Shown here: piece after piece, positions 6,766-14,730 of the stretch
Layout: each line of letters starts with the position of its first letter
Numbering within the stretch: the stretch's first letter is position 1
Assembly: GCA_023246885.1 (NCBI GenBank)
Contig: JAHFHN010000004.1
Location: forward strand, 1 to 15,015
DNA length: 15,015 nt
Direction of reading: 5' to 3'
From: Microcaldota archaeon
GTDB taxonomy: Archaea; Micrarchaeota; Micrarchaeia; Norongarragalinales; UBA8480
Made by a program: the position numbers and the translations under genes
Notes under the pieces: model-generated
What the model was told of the DNA's origin: nothing
The model's database searches: none
Seen by the model: the letters and a program-made list of their open reading frames with translations, nothing else

Positions 6766-7737
6766 ATGAAAAAGTTTACCAACGTTTCCTTCCAGCGCAA
6801 GTCAACTGGCAAAGTTTCCCTTCCCACTGTAAAGGGTTTCGATGTTCACAGTAAAATGCCTGTTTCTGAGCTAGTTGAAAAAATGGGTTCACTTGGCTTT
6901 CAAGCATCTGAATTAGCTAATGGAATAAAATTGCTTCGCGAGATGAAAAAAGAAAAAGCAACTATTTTTCTCTCTTTTACTTCTAATATAATTTCTTCTG
7001 GGTTACGTGAACTCGTTGCTCAACTATGTCGCGAAAAGGCAATTCAGTGCATCATAACAAGTACTGGATCAATTGAAGAGGATTACATGAAAAGCAAGCA
7101 CGCTTTCTTTCAAGGTGCATTCGACGTTGATGATGAACAGATAAAAAAACAAGCATTGAATCGAATTGGCAATGTCCTTGTTCCGGATGCTTATTATTCT
7201 GAATTTGAAAAGTTCAACTTAAAATTCCTCGATGAAATGTGGAAAGAAAACCACGTGCTTTCGCCTTCAATTTACTGTAAGAAGCTAGGCGAAAAAATAA
7301 CCGACAAAAATTCTTTTCTTTACTGGGCTAGCAAGAATAGCATCCCGGTTATTGTTCCGGGTTTTGTTGATGGTGCAATTGGTGACCACGTGTTCTTTTA
7401 CAATCAAGACAAGAAACAAGGCGAAAAGTTAATCGTTGATCAAGCTGCTGACCTTGCGAAGTTCTACAACGTTATGTTAACCGCTGATAAAACTGGTGGG
7501 CTAATAGTTGGTGGTGGAATTGCTAAACACCATTTAATTGGCGCAGCGATTTTGAGAAATGGCTTGGATTCAGTTGTTTACGTTAGCACGGGGACACAAT
7601 ATGATGGTTCTTTAAGCGGTGCTCGTCCAACTGAAGCTGTTAGCTGGAATAAGTTAAAAAACAAGAAGAAAAGCGCGTTTGTTGAAGCAGAAGCTACTTT
7701 AGTGTTTCCTTTTCTATCTCTTGCGTTGTTAGAGTGA
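6766..7737 (+). CDS. dys: deoxyhypusine synthase
   Basis: A 323-aa deoxyhypusine synthase, which uses NAD and spermidine (or a related polyamine) to modify one lysine of initiation factor aIF5A, the first step of hypusine formation. Visible: TSNIISSGLRE (72-82) and TSTGSIEED (98-106) of the NAD-binding region, GFVDGAIGDHVFF (199-211), GGGIAKHH (249-256) with the catalytic Lys254, and YDGSLSGARPTEAVSW (279-294). Length fits the family. In the first of these, the family's usual A-G-G/A-G-[GV] reads T-G-S. Upstream is a TATA-like box; downstream, LysRS begins 4 nt after the stop, so the two form an operon. The aIF5A gene is not in the window. Confidence 0.95.
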   Translation: MKKFTNVSFQRKSTGKVSLPTVKGFDVHSKMPVSELVEKMGSLGFQASELANGIKLLREMKKEKATIFLSFTSNIISSGLRELVAQLCREKAIQCIITSTGSIEEDYMKSKHAFFQGAFDVDDEQIKKQALNRIGNVLVPDAYYSEFEKFNLKFLDEMWKENHVLSPSIYCKKLGEKITDKNSFLYWASKNSIPVIVPGFVDGAIGDHVFFYNQDKKQGEKLIVDQAADLAKFYNVMLTADKTGGLIVGGGIAKHHLIGAAILRNGLDSVVYVSTGTQYDGSLSGARPTEAVSWNKLKNKKKSAFVEAEATLVFPFLSLALLE

Positions 7738-7741
7738 TTTG

Positions 7742-9331
7742 ATGTCTTTACATTGGGCTGACCAGTTAGCTGAAAAAATTATTGAACGTGCACATCGAGA
7801 GAAAATTGTGCCTAATGTTAAGTGCCAGCAAACTCCATCTGGTGGAAAGCACATTGGGAATTTAAACGATGTTCTCCGCGCTTATTTTCCGTACAAGCCC
7901 GTAATTGAAAAAGGAGAAAAGTGCACGTTTGTTCACACAACTGATGACCGCGACCCGTTAAAAGACATTCCAGCTAAACTTGCGGATCTAGATGCAAATT
8001 GGCATGACGCTGCAAAGTTTCCAGAGTTAAAGAATTTTTACGGTAAACCGCTTGTAAATGTCCCAGATCCATTTGGCTGTTGCAAAAGCTACGCCAGTCA
8101 CTTTACAACCGTTTGGATGAAAGGCTTAGAAATGATTGGAGTCGAGCCAGAGCTTCACAGTGTTGATGCGCTTTATAAAAAAGGAAAATTTGACCCGTAC
8201 ATAAAAATGGTTTTTGAACAACGCGAAAAAGCAGGTAAAATTGTCTCTGATTTACAAGCAACAAAGGATGTTGATTATATTCCGTTTGATGTTTTCTGTC
8301 CAAATTGCGGCGGGTTGTCAAACATTGATGATTTTGATTTAAAAAATAAAACCGTGCACTTCATGTGCGGTGGAAAAGAAATCAAGAAGAAGAAATCCGA
8401 AGGGTGCGGGCACGAGGGTTGGGAGAAGTGGACTCAAGGCAAATTACAATGGCGGTTTGAGTGGCCTGCACTTATGGGGATTTTCAACACAACTTTTGAG
8501 CCATTCGGAAAAGACCATGCTGAGGGTTCATGGAAAAGCGTGTTGCGCATTATGCCTGAGATTTTCAAAATGGAACCTCCGATTCCGTTTGTCTATGAGT
8601 TTTTCCTTGTAAATGGGGAGAAAATGTCTGCTTCAAAAGGAAACGTGTACATTGTACAAGATATGTTAAAAATAATGGAGCCGGATCCGTTTAAGTTCTA
8701 TTATGTTAAGCGACCAGAAAAACAACGAGATCTTGACCTAGGCAAAATCTTTCAGTTAGTTGACGAGTTTGACGAAGCTGAAAAAGCGTATTTTGGCAAA
8801 AGCGAAGCACAGAGTGAAAACCGAGAAGAAAACGCAAAGCGAATGTATGACTTAGCTATGTCAAGCATCCCAAAGAATAATCCAAATAGAGTTTCGTTTT
8901 CTTTTGCAGCTCAATTATCGCAATTAATGCCAATTCCACTAGCACTTCAAAAATTAAAAGAGTTAAAGCACATTCAAACAAAAGAAGACGAGTTACTAGC
9001 TGAGCGGCGATTGTCAGTTGCAAAACAATGGGTTGAACTTTATGGAAAAGAACACAAGTTGTCAATCTCTACGCCACAAGAGGCAAATGAAAGAAAAGCG
9101 AAGTTCAACGAATCGGTAATTTCTTCTTTATCTGAATATTCAACTCATTTAAACGAAGGCGAAACGGAGCAAATGATAGCGGTTAAAGACATTTGCAAAA
9201 AACACAACATAAACATTGCAGAGTTCTTCACTGCTGCGTATACTGTTCTAATTGGAAAGCCGCGTGGACCAAAACTATACACTTTGACTTCAGTAATTGG
9301 CCAGAAAAGAGCAGCTGAGCTACTTGCCTAA
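7742..9331 (+). CDS. lysK: lysyl-tRNA synthetase, class I
   Basis: A 529-aa class I LysRS, the type found in many archaea and some bacteria, charging tRNA-Lys with lysine. The class I signatures are HIGN at 37-40 (within SGGKHIGN) and KMSASKGN at 294-301. A cysteine-rich zinc-binding insertion (CPNC at 186-189, then CGG and CGH) sits between them. The C-terminal third is helical, as expected for the anticodon-binding helix-cage domain. The frame opens at a TTG (7739), but the ATG at 7742 follows at once and begins the usual MSLHWADQLAE N-terminus. It lies 4 nt after the DHS stop and is probably read from the same transcript. Five T residues follow its stop codon. Confidence 0.96.
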   Translation: MSLHWADQLAEKIIERAHREKIVPNVKCQQTPSGGKHIGNLNDVLRAYFPYKPVIEKGEKCTFVHTTDDRDPLKDIPAKLADLDANWHDAAKFPELKNFYGKPLVNVPDPFGCCKSYASHFTTVWMKGLEMIGVEPELHSVDALYKKGKFDPYIKMVFEQREKAGKIVSDLQATKDVDYIPFDVFCPNCGGLSNIDDFDLKNKTVHFMCGGKEIKKKKSEGCGHEGWEKWTQGKLQWRFEWPALMGIFNTTFEPFGKDHAEGSWKSVLRIMPEIFKMEPPIPFVYEFFLVNGEKMSASKGNVYIVQDMLKIMEPDPFKFYYVKRPEKQRDLDLGKIFQLVDEFDEAEKAYFGKSEAQSENREENAKRMYDLAMSSIPKNNPNRVSFSFAAQLSQLMPIPLALQKLKELKHIQTKEDELLAERRLSVAKQWVELYGKEHKLSISTPQEANERKAKFNESVISSLSEYSTHLNEGETEQMIAVKDICKKHNINIAEFFTAAYTVLIGKPRGPKLYTLTSVIGQKRAAELLA

Positions 9332-9400
9332 TTTTTGTAGCCCCTTACAGATGTTGTGTTTAAGCGTCAATACCAGAAGGTTAAAATGGGTTTCAAAGCA

Positions 9401-9408
9401 CTAAATAC
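9401..9408 (+). promoter_or_regulatory. possible TATA box of aIF2 gamma
   Basis: The element ctaaatac lies in the 128-nt gap between LysRS and aIF2 gamma. It would start a transcript near 9430, giving a leader of about 30 nt. A second candidate, ttaaaat, is at 9381-9387. I see no RNA gene in this gap. Confidence 0.3.
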
Positions 9409-9459
9409 TCTTACAACTAACTCTATTGCAACTAAGTTAGCTAATTGTTGGAAATTCTC

Positions 9460-10656
9460 ATGTCACAAGCTGAACTTAACATTGGCACCATTGGACACGT
9501 TGACCACGGTAAAACAACACTAGTCTCAACGCTTACTGGCTTATGGACTGACACGCACAGTGAAGAAAAAAAGCGTGGCATTACGATTAAACTTGGCTAT
9601 GCTGACGCAATTATTTACAAGTGCAAATGTGGCGAATACGGTACACTTGAAAAATGCAAGAAGTGCAATTCTACAACTGAAAAAGTGAAAAAAATATCTT
9701 TTCTCGATGCACCTGGCCACGAGACTCTAATGGCAACTGTAATTGCCGCAAGCAGCGTCATGGATGGCGCGTTGTTCGTAATTGCTGCAAATGAAAAATG
9801 CCCACAGCCACAAACAATTGAACACTTGAGTGTACTTGAAGCAGCTGGCATTAAGAATGTAGTAATTTGTCAGAACAAAGTGGATTTAGTTTCAAAAGAA
9901 CAAGCTAAACTAAGTTACAAAGAGATCAAAACTTTTCTAAAAGGTTCAACTTTTGAAAACGCTACAATTATCCCCGTAAGTGCAAGCAGTGGGCTAAACA
10001 CCGGAGTACTACTAGATGTACTGTGCAGTGAGATAAAACCGAGGCCTCCGCAAGAGGGTAGCAAACTAATGTACATTGCGCGCAGTTTCGACGTAAATAA
10101 GCCTGGCGCAAAGCTTGACAAAATCGCAGGCGGAGTAATCGGTGGCTCAATTGTGCGCGGTGTGTTTAAAGCCGGCGATGAAATTGAAATCCTTCCAGGA
10201 ATAAACCGACCAAAAAAAGATAAGGAAGTGCTAATTCCTCTTAAATCTAAAATCGTGGCTATTCATGCTGGCAAAGAAGAGTTACCACAAGCTACAACCG
10301 GTGGCTTAATTGGCTTTTCAACAACTCTTGACCCGAGTCTCACGCGTGCAGATTCACTTGTAGGTTGTTTAGTTGGCAGCCCAGGTACACTACCACAGCC
10401 GTTAACTGAATTAACGCTTGAATTATTCCCCTTGAAACGCCAACTTGAAAAATTTGTTGACACATTTGTACAATCCGAGCCTCTTGTAATTGGAGTGGGC
10501 ACTGCAACTACTGTTGGTTTTGTACAGTCGTTCAAAAAGAACAAAGTTTCACTTAAACTAAAAAAAGCAGTTTCAATTGACAAAAGCGCAAACATAGCAG
10601 TTATGCGCCGCTCAAAAAGCAGATGGCACTTATACGCCTCAGCTTCACTTGTATAG
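9460..10656 (+). CDS. eif2g: translation initiation factor aIF2 subunit gamma
   Basis: A 398-aa aIF2 gamma, the GTPase core of the heterotrimer that brings Met-tRNAi to the small ribosomal subunit. Residues 1-200 are the G domain: GHVDHGKT at 12-19, RGITIKLGYAD of switch I, DAPGHE at 83-88 and NKVD at 139-142. A four-cysteine zinc knuckle (Cys55, Cys57, Cys66, Cys69) is typical of the gamma subunit and separates it from EF-Tu. Two beta-barrel domains follow. There is no intein. Two in-frame TTGs lie at 9445 and 9448, but the ATG at 9460 gives the standard N-terminus. S6e, its common neighbour in archaea, is about 6 kb upstream. Confidence 0.96.
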   Translation: MSQAELNIGTIGHVDHGKTTLVSTLTGLWTDTHSEEKKRGITIKLGYADAIIYKCKCGEYGTLEKCKKCNSTTEKVKKISFLDAPGHETLMATVIAASSVMDGALFVIAANEKCPQPQTIEHLSVLEAAGIKNVVICQNKVDLVSKEQAKLSYKEIKTFLKGSTFENATIIPVSASSGLNTGVLLDVLCSEIKPRPPQEGSKLMYIARSFDVNKPGAKLDKIAGGVIGGSIVRGVFKAGDEIEILPGINRPKKDKEVLIPLKSKIVAIHAGKEELPQATTGGLIGFSTTLDPSLTRADSLVGCLVGSPGTLPQPLTELTLELFPLKRQLEKFVDTFVQSEPLVIGVGTATTVGFVQSFKKNKVSLKLKKAVSIDKSANIAVMRRSKSRWHLYASASLV

Positions 10657-10682
10657 CTGCCTAGGCCGCGCGAGTTCAATAA

Positions 10683-10691
10683 GCTTTTAAC
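10683..10691 (+). promoter_or_regulatory. TATA box of the ADP-kinase gene (leaderless)
   Basis: The element gcttttaac is centred about 28 nt before the ATG at 10715, predicting a transcript that begins at or just before the ATG. No Shine-Dalgarno is present. Confidence 0.45.
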
Positions 10692-10714
10692 CTACCTTAC
10701 AGAAATATTTGTAC

Positions 10715-12145
10715 ATGGCTAGTTTGACGAGTTTATGGTTCAATGCGTGGCAAGGTAGATTGCGTCGTGCTTCACACACTAGTTTACGCAATAAAACAGT
10801 TTTAACTGCATTTAACGCAGTTGTTGACAAAATTATTCTTTACGATGTGAGGAAGTTTCACTCTTTTTTTGCGCATTTTCAACCAGAACACCGTTCAATT
10901 CTACGCAAGTCTAAAGCTCAGCTCGCGCGAGTAGATTCACCTCAAGCGTTAATTTCTACTTTTATTCACGCGTTTAAAACAGGTAAAGCAATTCACGTGC
11001 CATCAAATAACGAGTTGCTAGAATTCCTTGCAAAAAATTATTCAACTTCTACTTCACTAGGTGGCCAAGCTGGAATAATTGCAAATCAATTTGCTCTCCT
11101 TGGCGCGATGCCCGTTTTGTACACTCCTCAACTTTCACCGCAATTAGCTGGTTTGTTCTCGCCACGCGTAAAGTTTCCAGTTTGCAATAAAAATTCTCTT
11201 TCTTTTAATTCAGTTCGCCATTCAGTTAATGCTGATAGAACAAAAGTTAATTTCATAATTGAATACAAAAAAGGTGACGTATTTAAATTTGCAGGAAGCA
11301 TCTACGTTGCACCGCGCTCGAACCGCATAATTCTCTCATCTTCTTCAACCACAGCGCCGTTGTTTTCCACAAATTTAGTGCATGTCTTACCTGAACTAGG
11401 CGAAGCAATTGATGCAGCGATTATTTCCGGTTATCATTCACTTCAACCTAAATATGAAGATGGCACAACTTTTGAATACTATCTAGCGCTTGAAGAACTT
11501 TACCTTAAAATGCTAAAGAGTCACAAAAATGTACCAATTCACATTGAATATGTTTCAACTCCTTTCAATGAAATAGACAAAGCGATTTACAGTCACATAA
11601 CAAAATACGTTGATAGTTTAGGATTAAATGAAATTGAAACCATTGAACTAGCTGAAAAACTTGGTTTTGCAAAAGAAGCGCGTGACATTGTGAAAAATGA
11701 AAATGCAGTTACTCTCCACGCAGCTGGCGCGAAGATAATGCAAGCCTTGAAATTACGCCGCCTCCACATTCACAATCTCGGCTATCACTTGATTTTACTA
11801 AAGAAGCCAGTTGACGGGCATAAAATTGCCCATCAAGTAAATGCAGCACTTTATGGTTCACTAGCTGCAACTTCACGTGCGTTAAATGGCAAAGAAATTG
11901 CAAGGGGAGATTTGGAAACAGCCTTGCAAATTGGCGTAAGTGAAATTACATTGCATCAAATGACTCGATTTGCAGCACACCAATCACTATCGCGTCACCG
12001 CGCTGAACATGCTTTGTTAACTGGAACATTTGACGTTGGCAACCACGTGTTGTTAATAGTGCCTGGCCAAGTTTCGCCAATAATACGCCGCACCGTTGGT
12101 CTTGGCGATGTTGTTTCATCGTGCTCCTTCCTAGCGGGATTATAA
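10715..12145 (+). CDS. ADP-dependent sugar kinase (ADP-PFK/GK family)
   Basis: A 476-aa member of the ADP-dependent phosphofructokinase/glucokinase family, which phosphorylates glucose or fructose 6-phosphate using ADP in the modified archaeal glycolysis. Visible: FNAWQ near the start (9-13), GGQAG at 116-120 in the sugar site, HIE at 276-278 matching the metal-binding HxE motif, and GLGD at 462-465 near the C-terminus, with Asp465 the catalytic base. Length is as usual. I cannot tell PFK from GK activity by eye, and bifunctional enzymes exist. The frame opens at a TTG (10709); the ATG at 10715 fits better with the upstream TATA-like box. Its stop codon lies inside the TATA box of cysS. Central glycolysis is the expected role, possibly with the GalT-like enzyme. 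Confidence 0.87.
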   Translation: MASLTSLWFNAWQGRLRRASHTSLRNKTVLTAFNAVVDKIILYDVRKFHSFFAHFQPEHRSILRKSKAQLARVDSPQALISTFIHAFKTGKAIHVPSNNELLEFLAKNYSTSTSLGGQAGIIANQFALLGAMPVLYTPQLSPQLAGLFSPRVKFPVCNKNSLSFNSVRHSVNADRTKVNFIIEYKKGDVFKFAGSIYVAPRSNRIILSSSSTTAPLFSTNLVHVLPELGEAIDAAIISGYHSLQPKYEDGTTFEYYLALEELYLKMLKSHKNVPIHIEYVSTPFNEIDKAIYSHITKYVDSLGLNEIETIELAEKLGFAKEARDIVKNENAVTLHAAGAKIMQALKLRRLHIHNLGYHLILLKKPVDGHKIAHQVNAALYGSLAATSRALNGKEIARGDLETALQIGVSEITLHQMTRFAAHQSLSRHRAEHALLTGTFDVGNHVLLIVPGQVSPIIRRTVGLGDVVSSCSFLAGL

Positions 12146-12150
12146 AATTA
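12140..12150 (+). promoter_or_regulatory. TATA box of cysS overlapping the preceding stop
   Basis: The element ttataaaatta includes the TAA stop codon (12143-12145) of the ADP-kinase gene. It predicts a transcript start near 12171 and a leader of about 12 nt before the CysRS ATG at 12183. Confidence 0.5.
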
Positions 12151-12182
12151 TTTAGTTCTTCTCTACTAAAGTGACCTTAACT

Positions 12183-13592
12183 ATGTTTAAACTTTACAAC
12201 ACTTATTCGCGTAGAAAAGAAGAGTTCAAGTCTTTGAAAAACAAAGAAGTGCGCATGTACTGTTGTGGCCCAACAGTGTATAACTATGCCCATATTGGGA
12301 ATTTGCGTACTTATGTATTTGAAGATGTGCTGCGCCGTTTTCTCAAATACAGCGGATTCACTTTGTATGAGGCAATGAACTTAACTGATGTTGACGATAA
12401 GACGATTAAACGCTCTCAAGAAGAAAAAATTTCGCTCAAGGAATTCACTGAATTATATTCAAAATATTTCTTTGAAGATTGTCAAAAATTGCACATTGAA
12501 AAACCAGAAGTAGTGTGCAAGGCAACTGGCCACATAAAAGAAATGGTTGAAAATGTCAAGAAATTAATGGATGCCGGAATAGCTTACAAAAGCACAGATG
12601 GTTCAATTTATTTCAAAGTGTCAGCTTTTCCAGAATACGGTAAATTATCTCACTTAGATTTAAGTGAGTTAAAACCCGGCAACCGAGTTTCATCTGATGA
12701 ATATGAAAAAGAGGGCGTTAGCGACTTCGCATTGTGGAAAGCGTGGACAAAAGAAGACGGCGAAGTTTATTGGGAAACCGAATTAGGAAAAGGAAGACCC
12801 GGTTGGCATATTGAATGCAGTGCAATGTCCACTAAATACCTTGGCGGATTTTTTGACATTCATTGCGGCGGCGTTGACTTGATATTTCCACACCATGAAA
12901 ATGAAATTGCACAGAGTCAGCCATTAAGTGGCAAGCCACTTGCAAAATTCTGGGTGCACGGAGAACACTTGCTAGTTGATGGCCAACGCATGGGAAAACG
13001 ATTCAAAAACTTTTACACTCTTGGAGACTTAAAAGAAAAAGGATTCGACCCGCTAGTGCTTCGCTATTTTTACTTATCTTCACACTATCGCCAACAACTC
13101 AACTTCACTTTTGAAGCATTAACAAGTTGCCAAACTACATTGCAAAAACTACAGTTATTCCTTGAAGACATGCGTAGTAAAAGCGGAAAAGGTAAACCAT
13201 CTGAAAAAGTAAACGAAGCCACTTCTACGTTCTTATCTCGGTTTGAAAACGCTATGAGCGACGATTTAGATTCGCCGCAAGCACTTGCGGCATTGCACGG
13301 GTTTGTAACTGCGATTAACAAATTGAAAAGGATAACCGCAGGCGACGCAGCTGAAATTTTAGCAACTTTAGAAAGAGTTGATTCAGTTTTTGGCTTCTTT
13401 AACTGGCAAGAAAAAACAATAGACAAAGGCTTACGCAGTGAAGTGGAATCATTGTTAGCCAAGCGCTTATCTCTACGCAAAGAAAAGAAATTCAAAGAAG
13501 CTGATGAAATCCGTTCGCAACTTGCAGCAAAAGGGATAATTGTAGAAGATGGCGAAAGTGGCCAGAAGTGGCGCGTTGCCCCTTCAGCTTAA
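12183..13592 (+). CDS. cysS: cysteinyl-tRNA synthetase
   Basis: A 469-aa CysRS that charges tRNA-Cys. HIGN is at 37-40 within CCGPTVYNYAHIGNLRTYVF, and the zinc ligands match the E. coli enzyme: Cys28, Cys212, His237 and Glu241 (HHENE). WHIECSAMS and LNFTFEAL are also family sequences. The second class I motif is unusual: MGKRFKNF at 270-277, preceded by Arg, replaces KMSKSxxNF. The mobile lysine (Lys272) is kept but the first lysine and both serines are not. The C-terminal helical domain and length are normal. The frame opens at a GTG (12171), but the ATG at 12183 gives the standard start. Its stop overlaps that of the convergent gene in TTAA. Confidence 0.95.
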   Translation: MFKLYNTYSRRKEEFKSLKNKEVRMYCCGPTVYNYAHIGNLRTYVFEDVLRRFLKYSGFTLYEAMNLTDVDDKTIKRSQEEKISLKEFTELYSKYFFEDCQKLHIEKPEVVCKATGHIKEMVENVKKLMDAGIAYKSTDGSIYFKVSAFPEYGKLSHLDLSELKPGNRVSSDEYEKEGVSDFALWKAWTKEDGEVYWETELGKGRPGWHIECSAMSTKYLGGFFDIHCGGVDLIFPHHENEIAQSQPLSGKPLAKFWVHGEHLLVDGQRMGKRFKNFYTLGDLKEKGFDPLVLRYFYLSSHYRQQLNFTFEALTSCQTTLQKLQLFLEDMRSKSGKGKPSEKVNEATSTFLSRFENAMSDDLDSPQALAALHGFVTAINKLKRITAGDAAEILATLERVDSVFGFFNWQEKTIDKGLRSEVESLLAKRLSLRKEKKFKEADEIRSQLAAKGIIVEDGESGQKWRVAPSA

Positions 13593-14059
13593 ACTGTTTT
13601 TTTACTTGTTTTTATTTTTTTAACAACTTTTTTCTGGCCAACTACGGTTGTATTTGCATCTTGAACCATTAGCGCTTGGTCAAGGCCATCGCGTAGTTGT
13701 TTCAACACACTGCGTGCTAAATCGCCGCCAAAAATAACTTGCTTGTTGCGCGTTATATCTAAATGAATAAACTCGGGTAAATATTCTCGTTTTTCTTCGT
13801 CAAGCACTTTTGGATACTTAATCGGCTTTATCCTAAAACTCAACTCACTCGAGTCACTGTTGTTTTCCTGGTTTATTTTAAGTGCGCCTGGAGCTAGTTT
13901 TTCAAGAGTAAACAAAAGAACAGTATTTAGTACAAGTAATCCAATGAAAAACGCGGCAAAATAGAAATCTGCGCGAATAGCTGTGATTACGATTGCAGCT
14001 ATCCCAGTCCAAAAAACTGCATTTATACTCAACTGTTTCATCGTGTTTGAATACTTCAT
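13589..14059 (-). CDS. two-helix membrane protein, unknown function
   Basis: A 156-aa protein I do not recognise. It has two probable transmembrane helices (about 12-28 and 34-52) joined by a short loop with Arg29/Asp31. A soluble C-terminal domain follows, predicted to be on the same side as the N-terminus. That domain has beta-strand-like stretches (FRIKPIKYP and EFIHLDIT), a helix (DLARSVLKQLRDGLDQAL) and a very Lys-rich end. The frame opens at a TTG (14065); I chose the ATG at 14059, which has a TATA-like box about 26 nt upstream. A second ATG is at residue 7. It follows the 194-aa gene by 50 nt on the same strand but seems to have its own promoter. The tail's AAA/AAG codons form the T tract after cysS. 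Confidence 0.7.
   Translation of the reverse strand: MKYSNTMKQLSINAVFWTGIAAIVITAIRADFYFAAFFIGLLVLNTVLLFTLEKLAPGALKINQENNSDSSELSFRIKPIKYPKVLDEEKREYLPEFIHLDITRNKQVIFGGDLARSVLKQLRDGLDQALMVQDANTTVVGQKKVVKKIKTSKKTV
13597..13634 (+). terminator. poly-T terminator of cysS, inside opposing CDS
   Basis: T runs of seven (13597-13603), five (13609-13613) and seven (13615-13621) begin five bases after the cysS stop, with another at 13628-13633. Such oligo-T tracts end transcription in archaea. The whole tract codes, on the minus strand, for the Lys-rich C-terminus of the membrane protein. Confidence 0.55.
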
Positions 14060-14081
14060 AAACAAATAGGCTTGTTTCGAG

Positions 14082-14089
14082 TTATTAAA
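14082..14089 (-). promoter_or_regulatory. TATA box of the membrane-protein gene (leaderless)
   Basis: On the minus strand the element reads tttaataa, centred about 26 nt before the ATG at 14059. It lies in the 50-nt gap after the 194-aa gene and implies a separate, leaderless transcript. Confidence 0.5.
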
Positions 14090-14109
14090 CTTTTTCGGAA
14101 GAGCGCCGC

Positions 14110-14694
14110 TTATGCTTTTGGTTTGTCAGGATAAACTGCGTGCGGCACAAGCCTGACTTTTTCATAACCTTGTCTTATCATTTGCTCGTATGCACCTGCA
14201 ACGCAGCCGCCGACAATTGGTGCCCGGCGATTTCGACCAAGTGTCATTTCGTATAGTCTTATCAGCTTGTCGTCTATCAAGTGTGGTGTTGGGTTTTTGT
14301 GCAGTGCATGACTGCCTGCTATTAAGATAGTCCTTGCGCCTGCGGCTTGCAATAATTTGTGCACTCTTTTCCATCCGGCGACTGGCGTTGAATCCGCTAT
14401 TTTAGTGCGCAGGAAAAAAACATTTTGTGCACCGAGCATACCCCGGGTCGAATGTACCCTGTCACGTTCTTCAAACATAATTACTGGCGCTTTACTCTGT
14501 TTCATCAGTGCATTTACTCTGTCAAAATATTCCGCTGGAAAAGACTTCTTCCAGTCCCGCGGATCGTGCGAGTCATAAAACGGATGCACGACAACTACCA
14601 CTTTTCCTTTGCTTTTAGCAACTGCCCTTTCGAACTCGCTTTTCCTAGCGAAAATGTCATCCCTGGGTTTTCCGAACAATTCAAACAGTGACAT
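14110..14694 (-). CDS. conserved-looking protein of unknown function (194 aa)
   Basis: A soluble protein I cannot place. It has a clear alternating alpha/beta pattern: strand KVVVVVHPFYDSHDPRDW (31-48), a helix ending near residue 68, strand PVIMFEERDR, strand NVFFLRT, helix WKRVHKLLQAAG, strand TILIAGSHALHKN, and a helix-strand pair containing GGCVAGAYEQMI. The residues likely to cluster at an active site are the HPFYDSHD, AGSHALHK and GGCVAGAY stretches, each after a strand. This looks like a Rossmann-like hydrolase or transferase fold, similar in outline to isochorismatase-type cysteine hydrolases, but I see no certain catalytic triad. The ATG at 14694 has a TATA-like box about 29 nt upstream. 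Divergent from endonuclease III with only 36 nt between starts; co-directional with the membrane protein. Confidence 0.7.
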   Translation of the reverse strand: MSLFELFGKPRDDIFARKSEFERAVAKSKGKVVVVVHPFYDSHDPRDWKKSFPAEYFDRVNALMKQSKAPVIMFEERDRVHSTRGMLGAQNVFFLRTKIADSTPVAGWKRVHKLLQAAGARTILIAGSHALHKNPTPHLIDDKLIRLYEMTLGRNRRAPIVGGCVAGAYEQMIRQGYEKVRLVPHAVYPDKPKA

Positions 14695-14700
14695 AAGCTA

Positions 14701-14708
14701 ATTTTAAG
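14701..14708 (+). promoter_or_regulatory. TATA-like box of endonuclease III gene (leaderless)
   Basis: The element attttaag is centred about 26 nt before the ATG at 14731. It lies almost against the start of the divergent 194-aa gene. Confidence 0.4.
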
Positions 14709-14719
14709 CCTCGACTTCG

Positions 14720-14727
14720 TTTTAAAT
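14720..14727 (-). promoter_or_regulatory. TATA box of the 194-aa gene (leaderless)
   Basis: On the minus strand the element reads atttaaaa, centred about 29 nt before the ATG at 14694. It ends three bases from the ATG of the divergent endonuclease III gene, so each gene's TATA element sits next to the other's start. Confidence 0.45.
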
Positions 14728-14730
14728 CCC

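Noticed and set aside
9332..9459. Possible small RNA or tRNA gene before aIF2 gamma
   Set aside because: No cloverleaf, no box C/D pair and no conserved stem could be found by eye.
858..10656. Inteins in aIF5B or aIF2 gamma
   Set aside because: Both proteins have normal length with uninterrupted motif spacing.
10657..10714. TrmB-type operator palindrome at the ADP-kinase promoter
   Set aside because: I looked for a TATCAC/GTGATA-like inverted repeat and found none in this gap.
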